Assembly: GCA_023390775.1 (NCBI GenBank)
Contig: JAEWCF010000062.1
Location: forward strand, 44,881 to 108,880
From: Bacteroidota bacterium
GTDB lineage: Bacteria > Bacteroidota > Bacteroidia > Flavobacteriales > Flavobacteriaceae
Length of the DNA: 64,000 bases
Direction: 5' to 3'
Shown here: positions 16,619 through 25,341 of the stretch, one piece after another
Position numbering within the stretch: position 1 is the stretch's first letter
Layout of the letters: every line of letters starts with the position of its first letter
The notes under the pieces: model-generated
Seen by the model: only the letters and a program-made list of their open reading frames with translations
What the model was told of the DNA's origin: nothing
The model's database searches: none
Translations under genes and position numbers: made by a program

Positions 16619-18715
16619 CTAGTAGTTGAACATCGCGCGGTTGTCCTCGATTTCGGCGTTGGCCTTAAGCGCAGGAATGACGCGGTTTGCATCACCGGCT
16701 TTCATTTGTTTGATCTTGTTCACGTACGGTGCGTGGTCCTTGAGCGCAGGTGCCTTCGCGACAGCCTTTGTCTGAACCACGTAAACGCCCGAGTTGCCCT
16801 CAATGGCACCCGACATCTTGTTGGCACCAATAGCAATTGCGGCCCCAACCACTTTTGGTTCTGCCCCAAGGTTTGGCAGGACGCTGTTCTCAACGGTGAG
16901 GTCTGTGGCCTGCATGACAGAGACACCGTTCGCCTTGGCGATGGCATCAAGCGAACCGCCTTTCATTTTGGCTTTGATAAGTTCGGCTTTTTTGCGGTTC
17001 TTGAGGATCGGTTCGATTGTCACGCGGGCTTCGTCAACAGCGGTCAGGCCTTCCTCATTGATCTTTTTAAGCGTTACGATGACATTGCCCACATTGGACA
17101 CTTCAAAGCGCTTGACATCGCCGACGTTGGTGGACTTGTCGTAAGCCCAGCGAACAATTTGGCGTTGACCCGCAATGTTGCCCACGTTTTCGTCCATTTC
17201 CTTGACCTTCACAACGGGATTCACGGTCAGGCCTGCCGCTTTGGCCGTGGATGCGAAATCTTTCTCCTGAGCGTCCATCTCGAATTTCACCGCTTTGGTG
17301 TAGGTCTGGTCGGCGGTAGCCTCTGACGGTTCGATGCGCTGGGCAATGGTCGCCAGGCGCACGGCATCCTGCTTATCGGTAATGTTGATGACATGGTAAC
17401 CGAATTCGGTTTCGACCAAGCCAATCGATCCTACGGGATTGTTGAATACGTAGTCGTTAAAATTCTTCACCATCTGGCCGGGCTGGAAATATCCCAGGTC
17501 GCCGCCCTGCTGTGCGGATGAATCGTCGGAATTGGTCAGCGCAAGCATCATGAAACTTCCGGGGTTGGCCTTGGCCTGTGCCAGCAATGACTCGGCTTTT
17601 GCCTTGGCTTCTTCCTTGGTGCGCTTCTCGCGTTTGTTGGGAACCTGGGTTCCTTCCCATGAGATCAAGATGTGGCTAGCCTTGGCATTGGCGCCCGCCT
17701 TGCGGCCCATGATCTTGGAAATGCAGTAGTAATCGCCTCGCATGTACGGGCCATAGATGGCTCCTACAGGAAGTTCAAAAATCTTATCGGCATGTTCGGC
17801 TGGGAGGTCTTTTTTGGCGACATACGTCGAATCATAAGGCACATCTGAATTCTCGTTCACGAAATCCGCGATGTTGGTGGCCTCGCGGAATCCGGGAAGC
17901 GTATCGTTCTTGCCGGTTTCCGAATTATAGACAACCCTTCCCGCAAGAAGCGCGTTGACCGAATTCTTGACTTCGGCTTCATCCTCCGCCGACGGCTTGT
18001 CCTCAACGATCACATATTCGATCTCGCGCGTTTCATCAGCCTTGTAACGCTTCTCGTTCTTGCGCATGTACTCGACGATTTCCTCGTCGGTCACCTTGAC
18101 ATCGCTGTCCTTGACCGATGAGAAAGGGACGGCAACGTAGTCGAATGAAACCTTGTCGGCTTCCATCTGGTATTTGATCTTGCCTTCGAGGTCGGTGGTG
18201 AAAATACCGCCCCTGACCATCGAATTGTAGATCATATAGCTTGCGTTGAGCGCGGCATCCTTTTCGCGGTCCTTCAGGAACTGCATCTGCTCAGGGTTGC
18301 TCTTGAAAAATTCCTTGAATTTATTGATGTCGAAATTACCCGCGGCATCCTTGAACATGGGGTTCTGCCCGATGTTCGGGTCAGCCTTGAATGTCTCGAG
18401 GATGTGGTTCTCGCCTACGCGGATGCCCAACTTCTCGAACTGATCGGACAGAAGCGCGATTGCAATTTCCTGCTCCCAGACGCGCTCGGCGGCCATGGTA
18501 GCCGACATTCCCTGCTGGCTCTTGCCCATGTTTGCCACTTTCACGTTGAAATCCTCATACGCTATGTCCTTGCCATTGATGCTTCCCACCTCGCGTGACA
18601 TCTGGTTGAATCCCCCGCTATGGAAGATATCGCCGATGATGAAGGCGAACAAGCAAAAACCGATGACCAGGATAAGGAGAAGCGAACGCTGTCTGATTTT
18701 GGATAAAACTGCCAT
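16619..18715 (-). CDS. PpiD-like membrane-anchored peptidylprolyl isomerase
   Basis: Chaperone/isomerase of the SurA/PpiD type for proteins crossing the periplasm. It has 698 residues: a short cytoplasmic start (MAVLSKIRQRS), one membrane helix (about residues 12-33), a SurA_N-like helical region, and a parvulin domain (about 345-455) with the KASHILI and GGDLGYF motifs. A C-terminal region of about 200 residues follows. The start is placed at 18715; the 14 upstream codons in frame look spurious. It is downstream of lptC and a small membrane gene on the same strand. Confidence 0.9.
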   Translation of the reverse strand: MAVLSKIRQRSLLLILVIGFCLFAFIIGDIFHSGGFNQMSREVGSINGKDIAYEDFNVKVANMGKSQQGMSATMAAERVWEQEIAIALLSDQFEKLGIRVGENHILETFKADPNIGQNPMFKDAAGNFDINKFKEFFKSNPEQMQFLKDREKDAALNASYMIYNSMVRGGIFTTDLEGKIKYQMEADKVSFDYVAVPFSSVKDSDVKVTDEEIVEYMRKNEKRYKADETREIEYVIVEDKPSAEDEAEVKNSVNALLAGRVVYNSETGKNDTLPGFREATNIADFVNENSDVPYDSTYVAKKDLPAEHADKIFELPVGAIYGPYMRGDYYCISKIMGRKAGANAKASHILISWEGTQVPNKREKRTKEEAKAKAESLLAQAKANPGSFMMLALTNSDDSSAQQGGDLGYFQPGQMVKNFNDYVFNNPVGSIGLVETEFGYHVINITDKQDAVRLATIAQRIEPSEATADQTYTKAVKFEMDAQEKDFASTAKAAGLTVNPVVKVKEMDENVGNIAGQRQIVRWAYDKSTNVGDVKRFEVSNVGNVIVTLKKINEEGLTAVDEARVTIEPILKNRKKAELIKAKMKGGSLDAIAKANGVSVMQATDLTVENSVLPNLGAEPKVVGAAIAIGANKMSGAIEGNSGVYVVQTKAVAKAPALKDHAPYVNKIKQMKAGDANRVIPALKANAEIEDNRAMFNY

Positions 18716-18787
18716 TTCTATTAAGGTAAATTTTGAATTCAGTCTGCGAAAATACAATTATCTGCCAAATAATTGCATTTGCGGAAT

Positions 18788-19006
18788 TTAAATTTGAGGA
18801 CGCCCCTGTTTTGGGTCCTGTTGCTGTTTGCGCTCGGCGATTTTCTTGGCAAAATGCCTGCGAAAAAAAAACATGAAAACGGATAAGGCCGCCAACGCAA
18901 GGCTCAGCCAAAACGACTTGGCCTCGGTGTAACGAGCATAGGCATCATAAAGGAAAAAGGCCGCGGCTGCGAGGTAAATAAAGGAAGTGAAATTCAGGTA
19001 ATTCAT
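18788..19006 (-). CDS. Small membrane protein after lptC
   Basis: A 72-residue protein with two hydrophobic segments (about residues 5-22 and 31-47) and a strongly basic, glutamine-rich C-terminus. It overlaps lptC by 4 bp (ATGA), so translation is coupled. No family is recognised. In related flavobacteria I recall a CorC-type hemolysin-family gene near this position; here only this small protein is present between lptC and the isomerase gene. Confidence 0.7.
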   Translation of the reverse strand: MNYLNFTSFIYLAAAAFFLYDAYARYTEAKSFWLSLALAALSVFMFFFRRHFAKKIAERKQQQDPKQGRPQI

Positions 19007-19539
19007 GTTTCGGATTGGTCAATTTCCCCACTGATGCGCTGCGAGTTCACGATCTTGAAATCCTTGCTGAAATCAATACCCTGGCCTCGCGAAACACCTT
19101 TAGGATCGGTAAATTTAAATGGTTTTTCAGTATAGAACCACTCGTTCTTCTGGTCGAAGTAGAGCTGGTCGGTTTCCATGAGCTGGCCGGCCTCGTTTGA
19201 AATCCGGACATTGCCGCGAAGGTCGATGACATCCGTTGCCTTATAGGTGACGGCATAATCGGACCGCACGAAGGTTTTCCGTCCGGACGCGTCGTAGAAA
19301 GTGACGTCCACGCCTTTCGGGAATTCGGTAAAGGGATATTTGACGGTGGCGTAATCGCGCATCTGCTTGCTAATCAGGATCGAGGTAATCCTCCCGGAAT
19401 CGGTGTACTTCAGATTGAAATCCATGGCCTCGCCGCTGGGGGTAAATTCTGAAAACTGGCTTTTCTGGATTTCCTTGAAACTTCCCTCGCAACCCAAAAT
19501 GCCCATGCAGGCCAGCCCGATGATAAGCAACCTTCTCAT
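19003..19539 (-). CDS. lptC: LptC-like LPS-export lipoprotein
   Basis: Periplasmic component of the lipopolysaccharide export bridge. It has 178 residues and a lipobox ending at Cys17 (GILGC), so it would be membrane anchored by lipid rather than by a helix as in E. coli. The beta-jellyroll repeats read as LKYTDSGRITS, VTFYDASGRKTFV, IDLRGNVRISN and TDQLYFDQKNEWFYTEKPF, the usual Bacteroidetes LptC pattern. It overlaps the preceding TPR gene by 4 bp. Confidence 0.88.
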   Translation of the reverse strand: MRRLLIIGLACMGILGCEGSFKEIQKSQFSEFTPSGEAMDFNLKYTDSGRITSILISKQMRDYATVKYPFTEFPKGVDVTFYDASGRKTFVRSDYAVTYKATDVIDLRGNVRISNEAGQLMETDQLYFDQKNEWFYTEKPFKFTDPKGVSRGQGIDFSKDFKIVNSQRISGEIDQSET

Positions 19540-20777
19540 TTGGAGGGAATTTGCACCGCATCGGTCAACCAGCAAGAAAACTTTAAGGTTTTGCCGGCGT
19601 AACCGGATGCCTTGATCTCGGCGCTTTTCGGCTGGTTGTTTCTGTAATTTTGCGCCTGCGCTTCGGCCGTTGCCTTCATTTCGGGCTGGACCGCCAACGC
19701 CTTCAACGCCGTCTTCTCGGCGAGGAAATTCAGGGCCCGGCGCTCAAAATCATTCCTGCCGCACTGCGAATTTGCAATCAGCGTGGCCTTTAAAAGGTAC
19801 GCGCGGCCCATTTTTGGATTTGCCACAAGGGCCTGGTCGAGCCATTTGTATGCCGATGCGGGATCCGATGTGGCAAGGCGGGTGGCAATCTTATAGAAAC
19901 TCTCGGCCTTTTTCAGCGGATCTTTTTCCAGCGATGCCGATTCGGCAAACAGGTCATTGGCCAACCTGACATTTCCCCCGCGCGTTTCGACATCGGCCAG
20001 CGCCAGGGCAGATTCGGCGGTGGGCGAAAGTTTATGCCAACGGCGGACCACGGCCGTGTGCAGCGTATCGGCAAAGCACTTCTTCCTGTTCAGGGAAGCC
20101 GCAGTCCCGGACAACCAGGTTACGTTATCCTTATTCGCAGCATATTGGGAAGTGAAAACGGGCAGCAGTTTGTCGCAGGCCATCTCGCGGTCCATGAGGG
20201 CATCAACTCCCCGCATCGCAAAACGGTACGGCTGTTTCCTTTCGGCGGACTGAATTTCGGTGGCCAGTCGCCCCGAAATCTCGGCATACCGGGACACGAG
20301 ATCGTTTACGGAAACTTTTCCGGCGGCATATTGCGCATGATAACCGGTAAAATAATCGTACAGCGCCTCGGCATCCGAGAATGAGGCGCGATCCTGTGCA
20401 TAGGCACGTTCCAAGAGTTTCCACGCCGATTCGGCGTCATCCGCATAGCGCTTGTAGGCCTTTGCCTTCCGGATCAGGTGCCCTTTGGAATTTGCCGGGT
20501 TTACCTGGTCAAACTTGTCGTAATAGGTAAACAGAGCCTGCATACGATCTTGTTTTTCTTCCGGTTTGGCGTTATCGAGCCTGATCTTGAGGAGTTGTTC
20601 CGCATCGGCGTAGGCCTTGTCGGTGTACGCGCAATCGGCCGGAGCGGTTTCCAGGGAACCGTAGGCGGCCTCGTAATCCCTGGCCTCCATTTGCCCGTGG
20701 AGCCGCGTGATGAACGGGCCGCACGCATCCTGTGCCGCGAGGGGTAGCGTGAACAATATGAAAAGAAGCATTTTCAT
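19536..20777 (-). CDS. Secreted tetratricopeptide-like protein
   Basis: A 413-residue helical repeat protein. It has a signal peptide (MKMLLFILFTLPLAAQ, with a nearby Cys) and then TPR-like units; the clearest pair lies about residues 270-350 (ALADVETRGGNVRLANDLFAES onward). The start at 20777 is chosen because the longer frame has a non-signal N-terminus; ATG 20771 is an alternative. It sits between a FadL-like porin and lptC. Its conserved position suggests an envelope-assembly role, but that is inference. Confidence 0.8.
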   Translation of the reverse strand: MKMLLFILFTLPLAAQDACGPFITRLHGQMEARDYEAAYGSLETAPADCAYTDKAYADAEQLLKIRLDNAKPEEKQDRMQALFTYYDKFDQVNPANSKGHLIRKAKAYKRYADDAESAWKLLERAYAQDRASFSDAEALYDYFTGYHAQYAAGKVSVNDLVSRYAEISGRLATEIQSAERKQPYRFAMRGVDALMDREMACDKLLPVFTSQYAANKDNVTWLSGTAASLNRKKCFADTLHTAVVRRWHKLSPTAESALALADVETRGGNVRLANDLFAESASLEKDPLKKAESFYKIATRLATSDPASAYKWLDQALVANPKMGRAYLLKATLIANSQCGRNDFERRALNFLAEKTALKALAVQPEMKATAEAQAQNYRNNQPKSAEIKASGYAGKTLKFSCWLTDAVQIPSK

Positions 20778-20793
20778 GGCTTCCTGATTTAAT

Positions 20794-22044
20794 TTAGTCG
20801 TAGCGGCGCTTGACGAACCAGCGGTCGTTGAAAGAGAGGCCGATGGTAAAGTTAGCATAATTTTCCTGGATCAGGCCTTGGTTGACGGTTCCGCGGGTGC
20901 CGAGTTCGGCGCTGATGTTGATGTTGGAAAATGTCCCGGCCAGCGGAAGGCCTGCACCCAAAGAAAAGGACATGTCGTTGATGTCCTCGCCATTGATCAC
21001 AAGCCCCGATTTTTCAAAACGCAATCCTCCGCGGTAAGTGACTTTCTTGAAATAGTCGGTGAAAGAATTGTAATTGGGCACAAAATAACCGCCAACGGCG
21101 ATTTTCATCCCGTTTTCGAACCTGGCATTTTCAATATCGGCAAAACGGTTGTTAAGGCTGCTGTTGTGCATCAGCGTCAGTTCGGAACCGATCATCCACT
21201 TCTTGATTTCCCCAATCCCGGCGCCAAACGCAAATTGAGCGGGAAGTGAAACCTTGGTATCGGCCACCGGAACTTTATCCTGATCGATCACGGCCTGTCC
21301 GCCAAGGGTAAGGAACTGGATCGTGGCGATCGTGCGCTCGTTGCTGAAGGAAAGCGTCATGTGCGGCGAGAAAGTGCTGCTCGCGTAGATCGAAAGCTTG
21401 TCGTTGATCTTGCCCTGATAGGCGATTCCGGTATTGAAGGCGGCGCCGCTGGCCGAGGATTGGTTGGTTTCCCTCGATCCAAATTGTACGCCCGAGATCG
21501 TGTAGAGGCCCACCGTCTCGATATCGCCGAAGTTATAACTGAACTCCGCCCCGATGCTCAGATTCTTATTGATCTGATACCCCAGGTTCGCAAAAACCTT
21601 GTTGATCCCGCCATTTCCGGTATACTGCCTGCCCTCAAGATTGGTTTCGGTGGCGGGACGGTTGATCTTGTACCCTACCGAGCTCAGCGGCATAAGCCCG
21701 AATCCCGCCGCGAATTTCCCCATCGGGAAACCGACCGCCAGGTAGTCCAGCGTGGTCCTGCGGGCGTTGGCCTCATCCGTTTCGGTTTTGAGTTTGGTGG
21801 TATTGTAATTCCCGCCGATGGAAAAGGTTGTCAGTTTCAAGCGTGTGACAAGGGCAGGGTTTTGCAGGCTGTAGTGGATGCTGTCGGCCAGTACCGATAT
21901 TCCGCCCATGGCACGCGTATCGGCAGTGCCCTTGAACCTCATTTCGCCAATGCCGTAAAATGAATAGGGGGAAGAACTGCCCTCCTGGGCAAAAGTCGCG
22001 GCCGAAACGATAAACAACAGGGCCGCCAGAATCTTATTGGTCAT
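20794..22044 (-). CDS. FadL-like outer membrane beta-barrel protein
   Basis: A 416-residue outer membrane protein with a signal peptide (cleavage after ATFAQ, about residue 20) and many amphipathic beta strands. The N-terminal SPYSFYGIGEMRFKGTADTRAMGG segment is typical of a FadL-related Bacteroidetes family. It ends near an aromatic strand (NFTIGLSFNDRWFVKRRYD). It overlaps coaX by 4 bp. Transport of a hydrophobic substrate is possible by analogy, but no substrate can be named. Confidence 0.82.
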   Translation of the reverse strand: MTNKILAALLFIVSAATFAQEGSSSPYSFYGIGEMRFKGTADTRAMGGISVLADSIHYSLQNPALVTRLKLTTFSIGGNYNTTKLKTETDEANARRTTLDYLAVGFPMGKFAAGFGLMPLSSVGYKINRPATETNLEGRQYTGNGGINKVFANLGYQINKNLSIGAEFSYNFGDIETVGLYTISGVQFGSRETNQSSASGAAFNTGIAYQGKINDKLSIYASSTFSPHMTLSFSNERTIATIQFLTLGGQAVIDQDKVPVADTKVSLPAQFAFGAGIGEIKKWMIGSELTLMHNSSLNNRFADIENARFENGMKIAVGGYFVPNYNSFTDYFKKVTYRGGLRFEKSGLVINGEDINDMSFSLGAGLPLAGTFSNINISAELGTRGTVNQGLIQENYANFTIGLSFNDRWFVKRRYD

Positions 22045-22754
22045 TTGGTGATTTGATATTGGAAAAGTCGGTTAAGGCTTTCAAGCAGGAAATTTGGATT
22101 GGCAAATATGCGGTTTTTTACTTGGCTTGCCAAAAATTCACTATCGCCCCCAGTTAAAATTATGATAAAGTTCCCCTCGTTCTGGGAGCTCCGGAACGCG
22201 TCGATCTCAGCCAGAATGCCGGTTACGACACCCGAGTGGATGGAGGCCTCCGTAGTGTTCCCGACAATGGATTCCGGTTCCGATGGCTGCAGGAGCGGAA
22301 GTTTCGCGGTATAGTCATGCAACGCCCGATAGCGCGTGCGCAAGCCCGGCGAGATCGCGCCGCCAAGGTATCGCCCCCCCAAATCGAGAAAATCATACGT
22401 AATGCAGGTTCCGGCGTCGATCACCAGCGCGGGGCGACCGGGATGCATCAGCGCTGCGCCGGCCGCGAGGACCATCCGGTCGATGCCGAGGGTTTCGGGC
22501 GTGGCGTACAGGTTTTCAAACGGAAATCGCCAATCCCGCCCGACGCGCACTACCTCGATGCTGTCCGGAAGAAAACCGGCATCATTTGCAACGCTGGAAA
22601 GTACGGCTTTCTCCACTTTTGGATATTCCTGCAATAAACGCGAAATGGCCGCATCGCCGTCATCGGCACCGAAGGCAATCTGCTTCAACAGCGTTTCACC
22701 CTCAAAGACAGCCGCTTTGATGCGCGTATTCCCTATGTCTATCGCCAGTAGCAT
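22041..22754 (-). CDS. coaX: Type III pantothenate kinase
   Basis: Phosphorylates pantothenate in the first step of coenzyme A synthesis. It has 237 residues. The N-terminal DIGNTRIKAAVF phosphate loop, DRMVLAAGAAL, IDAGTCITYDF and GGAISPGLRTRYRALHDYTAKLP motifs are all clear. It is the first gene of the minus-strand envelope operon and overlaps the next gene by 4 bp. The promoter region is shared with divergent tRNA-Phe. Confidence 0.95.
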   Translation of the reverse strand: MLLAIDIGNTRIKAAVFEGETLLKQIAFGADDGDAAISRLLQEYPKVEKAVLSSVANDAGFLPDSIEVVRVGRDWRFPFENLYATPETLGIDRMVLAAGAALMHPGRPALVIDAGTCITYDFLDLGGRYLGGAISPGLRTRYRALHDYTAKLPLLQPSEPESIVGNTTEASIHSGVVTGILAEIDAFRSSQNEGNFIIILTGGDSEFLASQVKNRIFANPNFLLESLNRLFQYQITK

Positions 22755-22804
22755 ACCCGTGATTTTGACGGCTAATTTACGAATAGATATTTTTGGCGAT
22801 TTCT

Positions 22805-22835
22805 TTTGCAGGATTTAAAAATGACCCTATATTTG
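22805..22835 (+). promoter_or_regulatory. Promoter of tRNA-Phe
   Basis: TTTG at 22805-22808 and TATATTTG at 22828-22835, spaced by 19 bases, match the Bacteroidetes -33/-7 pattern. The tRNA begins 17 bases after the -7 box. Confidence 0.8.
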
Positions 22836-22851
22836 CACCCGCATCAGCAAC

Positions 22852-22927
22852 GGTACCTTAGCTCAGTTGGTAGAGCAATGGACTGAAAATCCATGTGTCC
22901 CTGGTTCGATTCCTGGAGGTACCACCA
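22852..22927 (+). tRNA. tRNA-Phe (GAA)
   Basis: Full cloverleaf with acceptor stem GGTACCT/AGGTACC, D arm GCTCAGTTGGTAGAGC, anticodon loop CTGAAAA giving anticodon GAA, and T arm CTGGTTCGATTCCTGG. The 3' CCA (22925-22927) is encoded. No integrase or repeated tRNA 3' end was seen next to it. Confidence 0.97.
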
Positions 22928-22936
22928 CTTAAATGT

Positions 22937-22973
22937 AAACCCTTGATAATCGTTGGATTTTCGAGGGTTTTTT
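22937..22973 (+). terminator. Terminator of tRNA-Phe
   Basis: AAACCCTTGA (22937-22946) pairs with TCGAGGGTTT (22961-22970) with one G-U, around a 14-base loop. The stem end merges with a T run to 22973. Confidence 0.85.
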
Positions 22974-23276
22974 ATTTGTGCCTTCCCAAACGAATTTCGG
23001 CGATGAAATTTGTTTAACCGATTTTGTCCGCATCTCTCACTTTCATCGGCCTCGAATCGCCTCATATGCTGTCAATCCATATCGAATATTCTGCTTTTCA
23101 GACAGTTGTAATCCGATTGCAGGCCGTCAGACAACCGTTAATTATCCGTCAAACGAATCCCCATCACTATATTTTGTTTAATTTTATTCAATAATCTTTA
23201 AACAATTTATTTGAACAAATTGCCCCTAATGTTTAATGTCGACAAACCGAATTATTAATCATTAAATCATATAATT
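22974..23276. other. AT-rich gap before fasciclin gene
   Basis: About 300 bp without a convincing gene. It becomes strongly AT-rich from about 23165. A small perfect inverted repeat (CAATTT at 23203-23208, AAATTG at 23217-23222) is present. No exact TAnnTTTG box was found, though the region must hold the fasciclin gene's promoter. Confidence 0.5.
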
Positions 23277-23897
23277 ATGAAAGTCAATTTTTTACGCTTC
23301 AGCCCAAACTTCAAGGGATTGCTCCTTGCTTCGTTGTCGATTCTCGGATTGAGTTCGTGTTCTACCGACGACTCAGCGCCCCAACCAACAGACAACGGCA
23401 AACTGACCCTCCAGCAAACATTTGACGCTATCAACCGCGCCCCGGCCCCCGGTGACACCCCAATCGCGGGCATTGCCGTAAATGCGGGATTCAATGAGTT
23501 GGTGCAGGCGCTTGTCTACGTCGATTCCGAACTGGATACCGGCCTTGTGGACCTGTTTGCGAACGGAACCGACCAACACACCGTTTTCGCCCCCACCGAC
23601 CAGGCCTTCCAGAATCTGTACACCGCGCTTAACGTGACCGATGTGACCGAATTGCCGGCCCCGTTGGTGAGAGACGTCCTGCTTTACCATGTGGTTAAAG
23701 GCAGGAGGGCCGCGAACAGCGTGGTTCCCAAGAATGGAACGCGGAACATCTCTACTCTGTTGGGCGCCTCATTTTCGGTAACGCCGACGGCCTCCATCAA
23801 TGCCATTGGGAATACGGCAAATATTACATCGGCCAACATCTCGGCATCAAATGGCATCATCCACGTGATCGATGCGGTGCTGCTGCCCATCGAATAA
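23277..23897 (+). CDS. Fasciclin (FAS1) domain lipoprotein
   Basis: A 206-residue lipoprotein with a signal peptide ending at a lipobox Cys28 (GLSSC). A single FAS1 domain follows, with the HTVFAPTDQAFQNL motif, a conserved DVLLYHVVKGR segment, and the C-terminal NGIIHVIDAVLLP motif. FAS1 proteins are secreted or surface proteins often linked to adhesion. It is monocistronic, between an AT-rich leader and a terminator. Confidence 0.93.
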   Translation: MKVNFLRFSPNFKGLLLASLSILGLSSCSTDDSAPQPTDNGKLTLQQTFDAINRAPAPGDTPIAGIAVNAGFNELVQALVYVDSELDTGLVDLFANGTDQHTVFAPTDQAFQNLYTALNVTDVTELPAPLVRDVLLYHVVKGRRAANSVVPKNGTRNISTLLGASFSVTPTASINAIGNTANITSANISASNGIIHVIDAVLLPIE

Positions 23898-23919
23898 ATT
23901 TCATGATGACTGAAAAAGA

Positions 23920-23945
23920 AAGGCCCAATTTTACGGGCCTTTTTT
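23920..23945. terminator. Bidirectional terminator after fasciclin gene
   Basis: AAAGGCCC (23920-23927) and GGGCCTTT (23936-23943) form an 8-bp stem with an 8-base loop. T and A runs on the two sides suit both the fasciclin gene and the convergent acyltransferase gene. Confidence 0.9.
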
Positions 23946-23962
23946 CATGAAAACGATATTTC

Positions 23963-24880
23963 CTACAGGATGAACTTGATTTTTTTACTGATTGGGATCA
24001 CCAGAAGCGAAAGCAGGAGGCTGCCGGCAATGGTTCCGAGAGTCAGGGGAGTCTTGGCCATGCCGAAATGTTGCTGCAGGACATAAAGCACCATGGGGTG
24101 GACCAAAAAGATCGATGAGGAAAGTAGGCTTATGGACTTGCTTTGCGACCGCACTTCGATGTCGCGGATCTTCACGAACACTATTGGGCAGAAGATCACA
24201 AGCGACAACAGGATGTCAAAACTCTCCCTTCCCGCAAAATGCATGTTGAGCCAGATTTCGGCCAGCAGAAGTAATGTGGCTACTGCAAGCGACGCATTGG
24301 AAAATTTGGGTTTCTTCTCATTTATCATATATCCCAGATAAAAGAGCGGCAGGCACATGAAGAGGAAATTGCGGTAGAGCGGCGTAAAATCCAACAGGTT
24401 CCCGATAAAGGTCGAATCGTCGGTAAGGATGTAATTTCCTACGTACTGCATCGCGAGCCCCGCCACAAACAACGCGGCGACCAGGATGTGCCTCGCGTTT
24501 TCCCTGACGCGCCTGAGGTACCAAAAACAAATAGCGGCATACAACAGGTTGATAATGTACCACAGATGGAAATACCCGTTGAAAACATTGAAGAGGGTCA
24601 AAAAATCCATCTTGGGTTGCCAGACCGGAATGTAGGCGATCATCCAGAAAACATAGAGCAAAAAAAGCCTCTTAACCCATTTCACAAATTGCTCGCGGGT
24701 CTTTACCGAAAAAAAGAAGTATCCGTTAATGATTAAAAACAGCGGGACGCCAATCCTGAACAAACCGTTGTTGAGCATATGGGCCACGTCGCGGTCGTAA
24801 TCCTTGTAGAACGAGCAATGGAGCCCGATCACGAAGAACGAAAGGACGAGCTTGAGAATGTCTAGGGAAATGTTGCGCAC
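23963..24880 (-). CDS. Acyltransferase-3 family membrane protein
   Basis: A 305-residue integral membrane protein with about ten helices. The N-terminus (RNISLDILKLVLSFFVIGLHC, then GLFRIGVPLFLIINGYF) carries the family's conserved His and Arg. Such proteins O-acylate surface polysaccharides or other extracytoplasmic acceptors. The start is a GTG three bases after the stop of the upstream heavy-metal-domain gene, with a GGAG stretch right before it; no in-frame ATG lies between. Substrate unknown. Confidence 0.85.
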   Translation of the reverse strand: MRNISLDILKLVLSFFVIGLHCSFYKDYDRDVAHMLNNGLFRIGVPLFLIINGYFFFSVKTREQFVKWVKRLFLLYVFWMIAYIPVWQPKMDFLTLFNVFNGYFHLWYIINLLYAAICFWYLRRVRENARHILVAALFVAGLAMQYVGNYILTDDSTFIGNLLDFTPLYRNFLFMCLPLFYLGYMINEKKPKFSNASLAVATLLLLAEIWLNMHFAGRESFDILLSLVIFCPIVFVKIRDIEVRSQSKSISLLSSSIFLVHPMVLYVLQQHFGMAKTPLTLGTIAGSLLLSLLVIPISKKIKFIL

Positions 24881-24883
24881 TCC

Positions 24884-25225
24884 TTAGCTTTTATGGCAGC
24901 ACGCATCCAGCGCGGCATAAGCATTGGCATCGGCTTTCACGGAATCAGCGTCGTACCCGAGTTTGGAAATCGCCTCGCGGATTTGATGCTCGTCCGTCTT
25001 TTTGGAATTGTAAACCACCTTTATGGTCATGGCCTCGGCATCAAGTGTCACCATTTGGACCCCTTTTGTCCGAAGCAGTTTTTTATTGAAATGGCCCCCG
25101 CATGTTTCGCACTGTACGCAGTGGTCGCAATAAATGGCGGTCTTGACGGTCACGCTCTTAATTACCGGGTCCTTTTGCGCGAAGGCGGACATTGTCGCCA
25201 AAAGCAGCATCACAAGCATCCTCAT
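24884..25225 (-). CDS. Secreted heavy-metal-associated (HMA) domain protein
   Basis: A 113-residue protein with a signal peptide (cleavage after AFAQ, about residue 17) and one HMA fold. The metal site is extended: Cys33, Cys36, Cys39 and Cys42 form a CxxCxxCxxC series instead of the usual single CxxC. The C-terminus ends in CCHKS. It probably binds a soft metal ion in the periplasm. The start at 25225 is chosen because it begins the signal peptide; a longer frame to 25267 exists. Three bases separate it from the acyltransferase gene. Confidence 0.82.
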   Translation of the reverse strand: MRMLVMLLLATMSAFAQKDPVIKSVTVKTAIYCDHCVQCETCGGHFNKKLLRTKGVQMVTLDAEAMTIKVVYNSKKTDEHQIREAISKLGYDADSVKADANAYAALDACCHKS

Positions 25226-25341
25226 GGTGATAATTTTTTGCAAATATACCCATTTCATGAGACCCAAACGATTCTTATCACTTTCACAATTCGGTCAAAA
25301 TTTGGTCAAATACCGGTATATTTATGTACTAAGTCCAGCCA

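Noticed and set aside
22978..23181. 67-codon open frame after tRNA-Phe
   Set aside because: No motif, no upstream signal, and composition of noncoding AT-rich DNA.
22852..23276. tRNA-Phe as an integration site of a mobile element
   Set aside because: No integrase, no direct repeat of the tRNA 3' end and ordinary genes on both sides.
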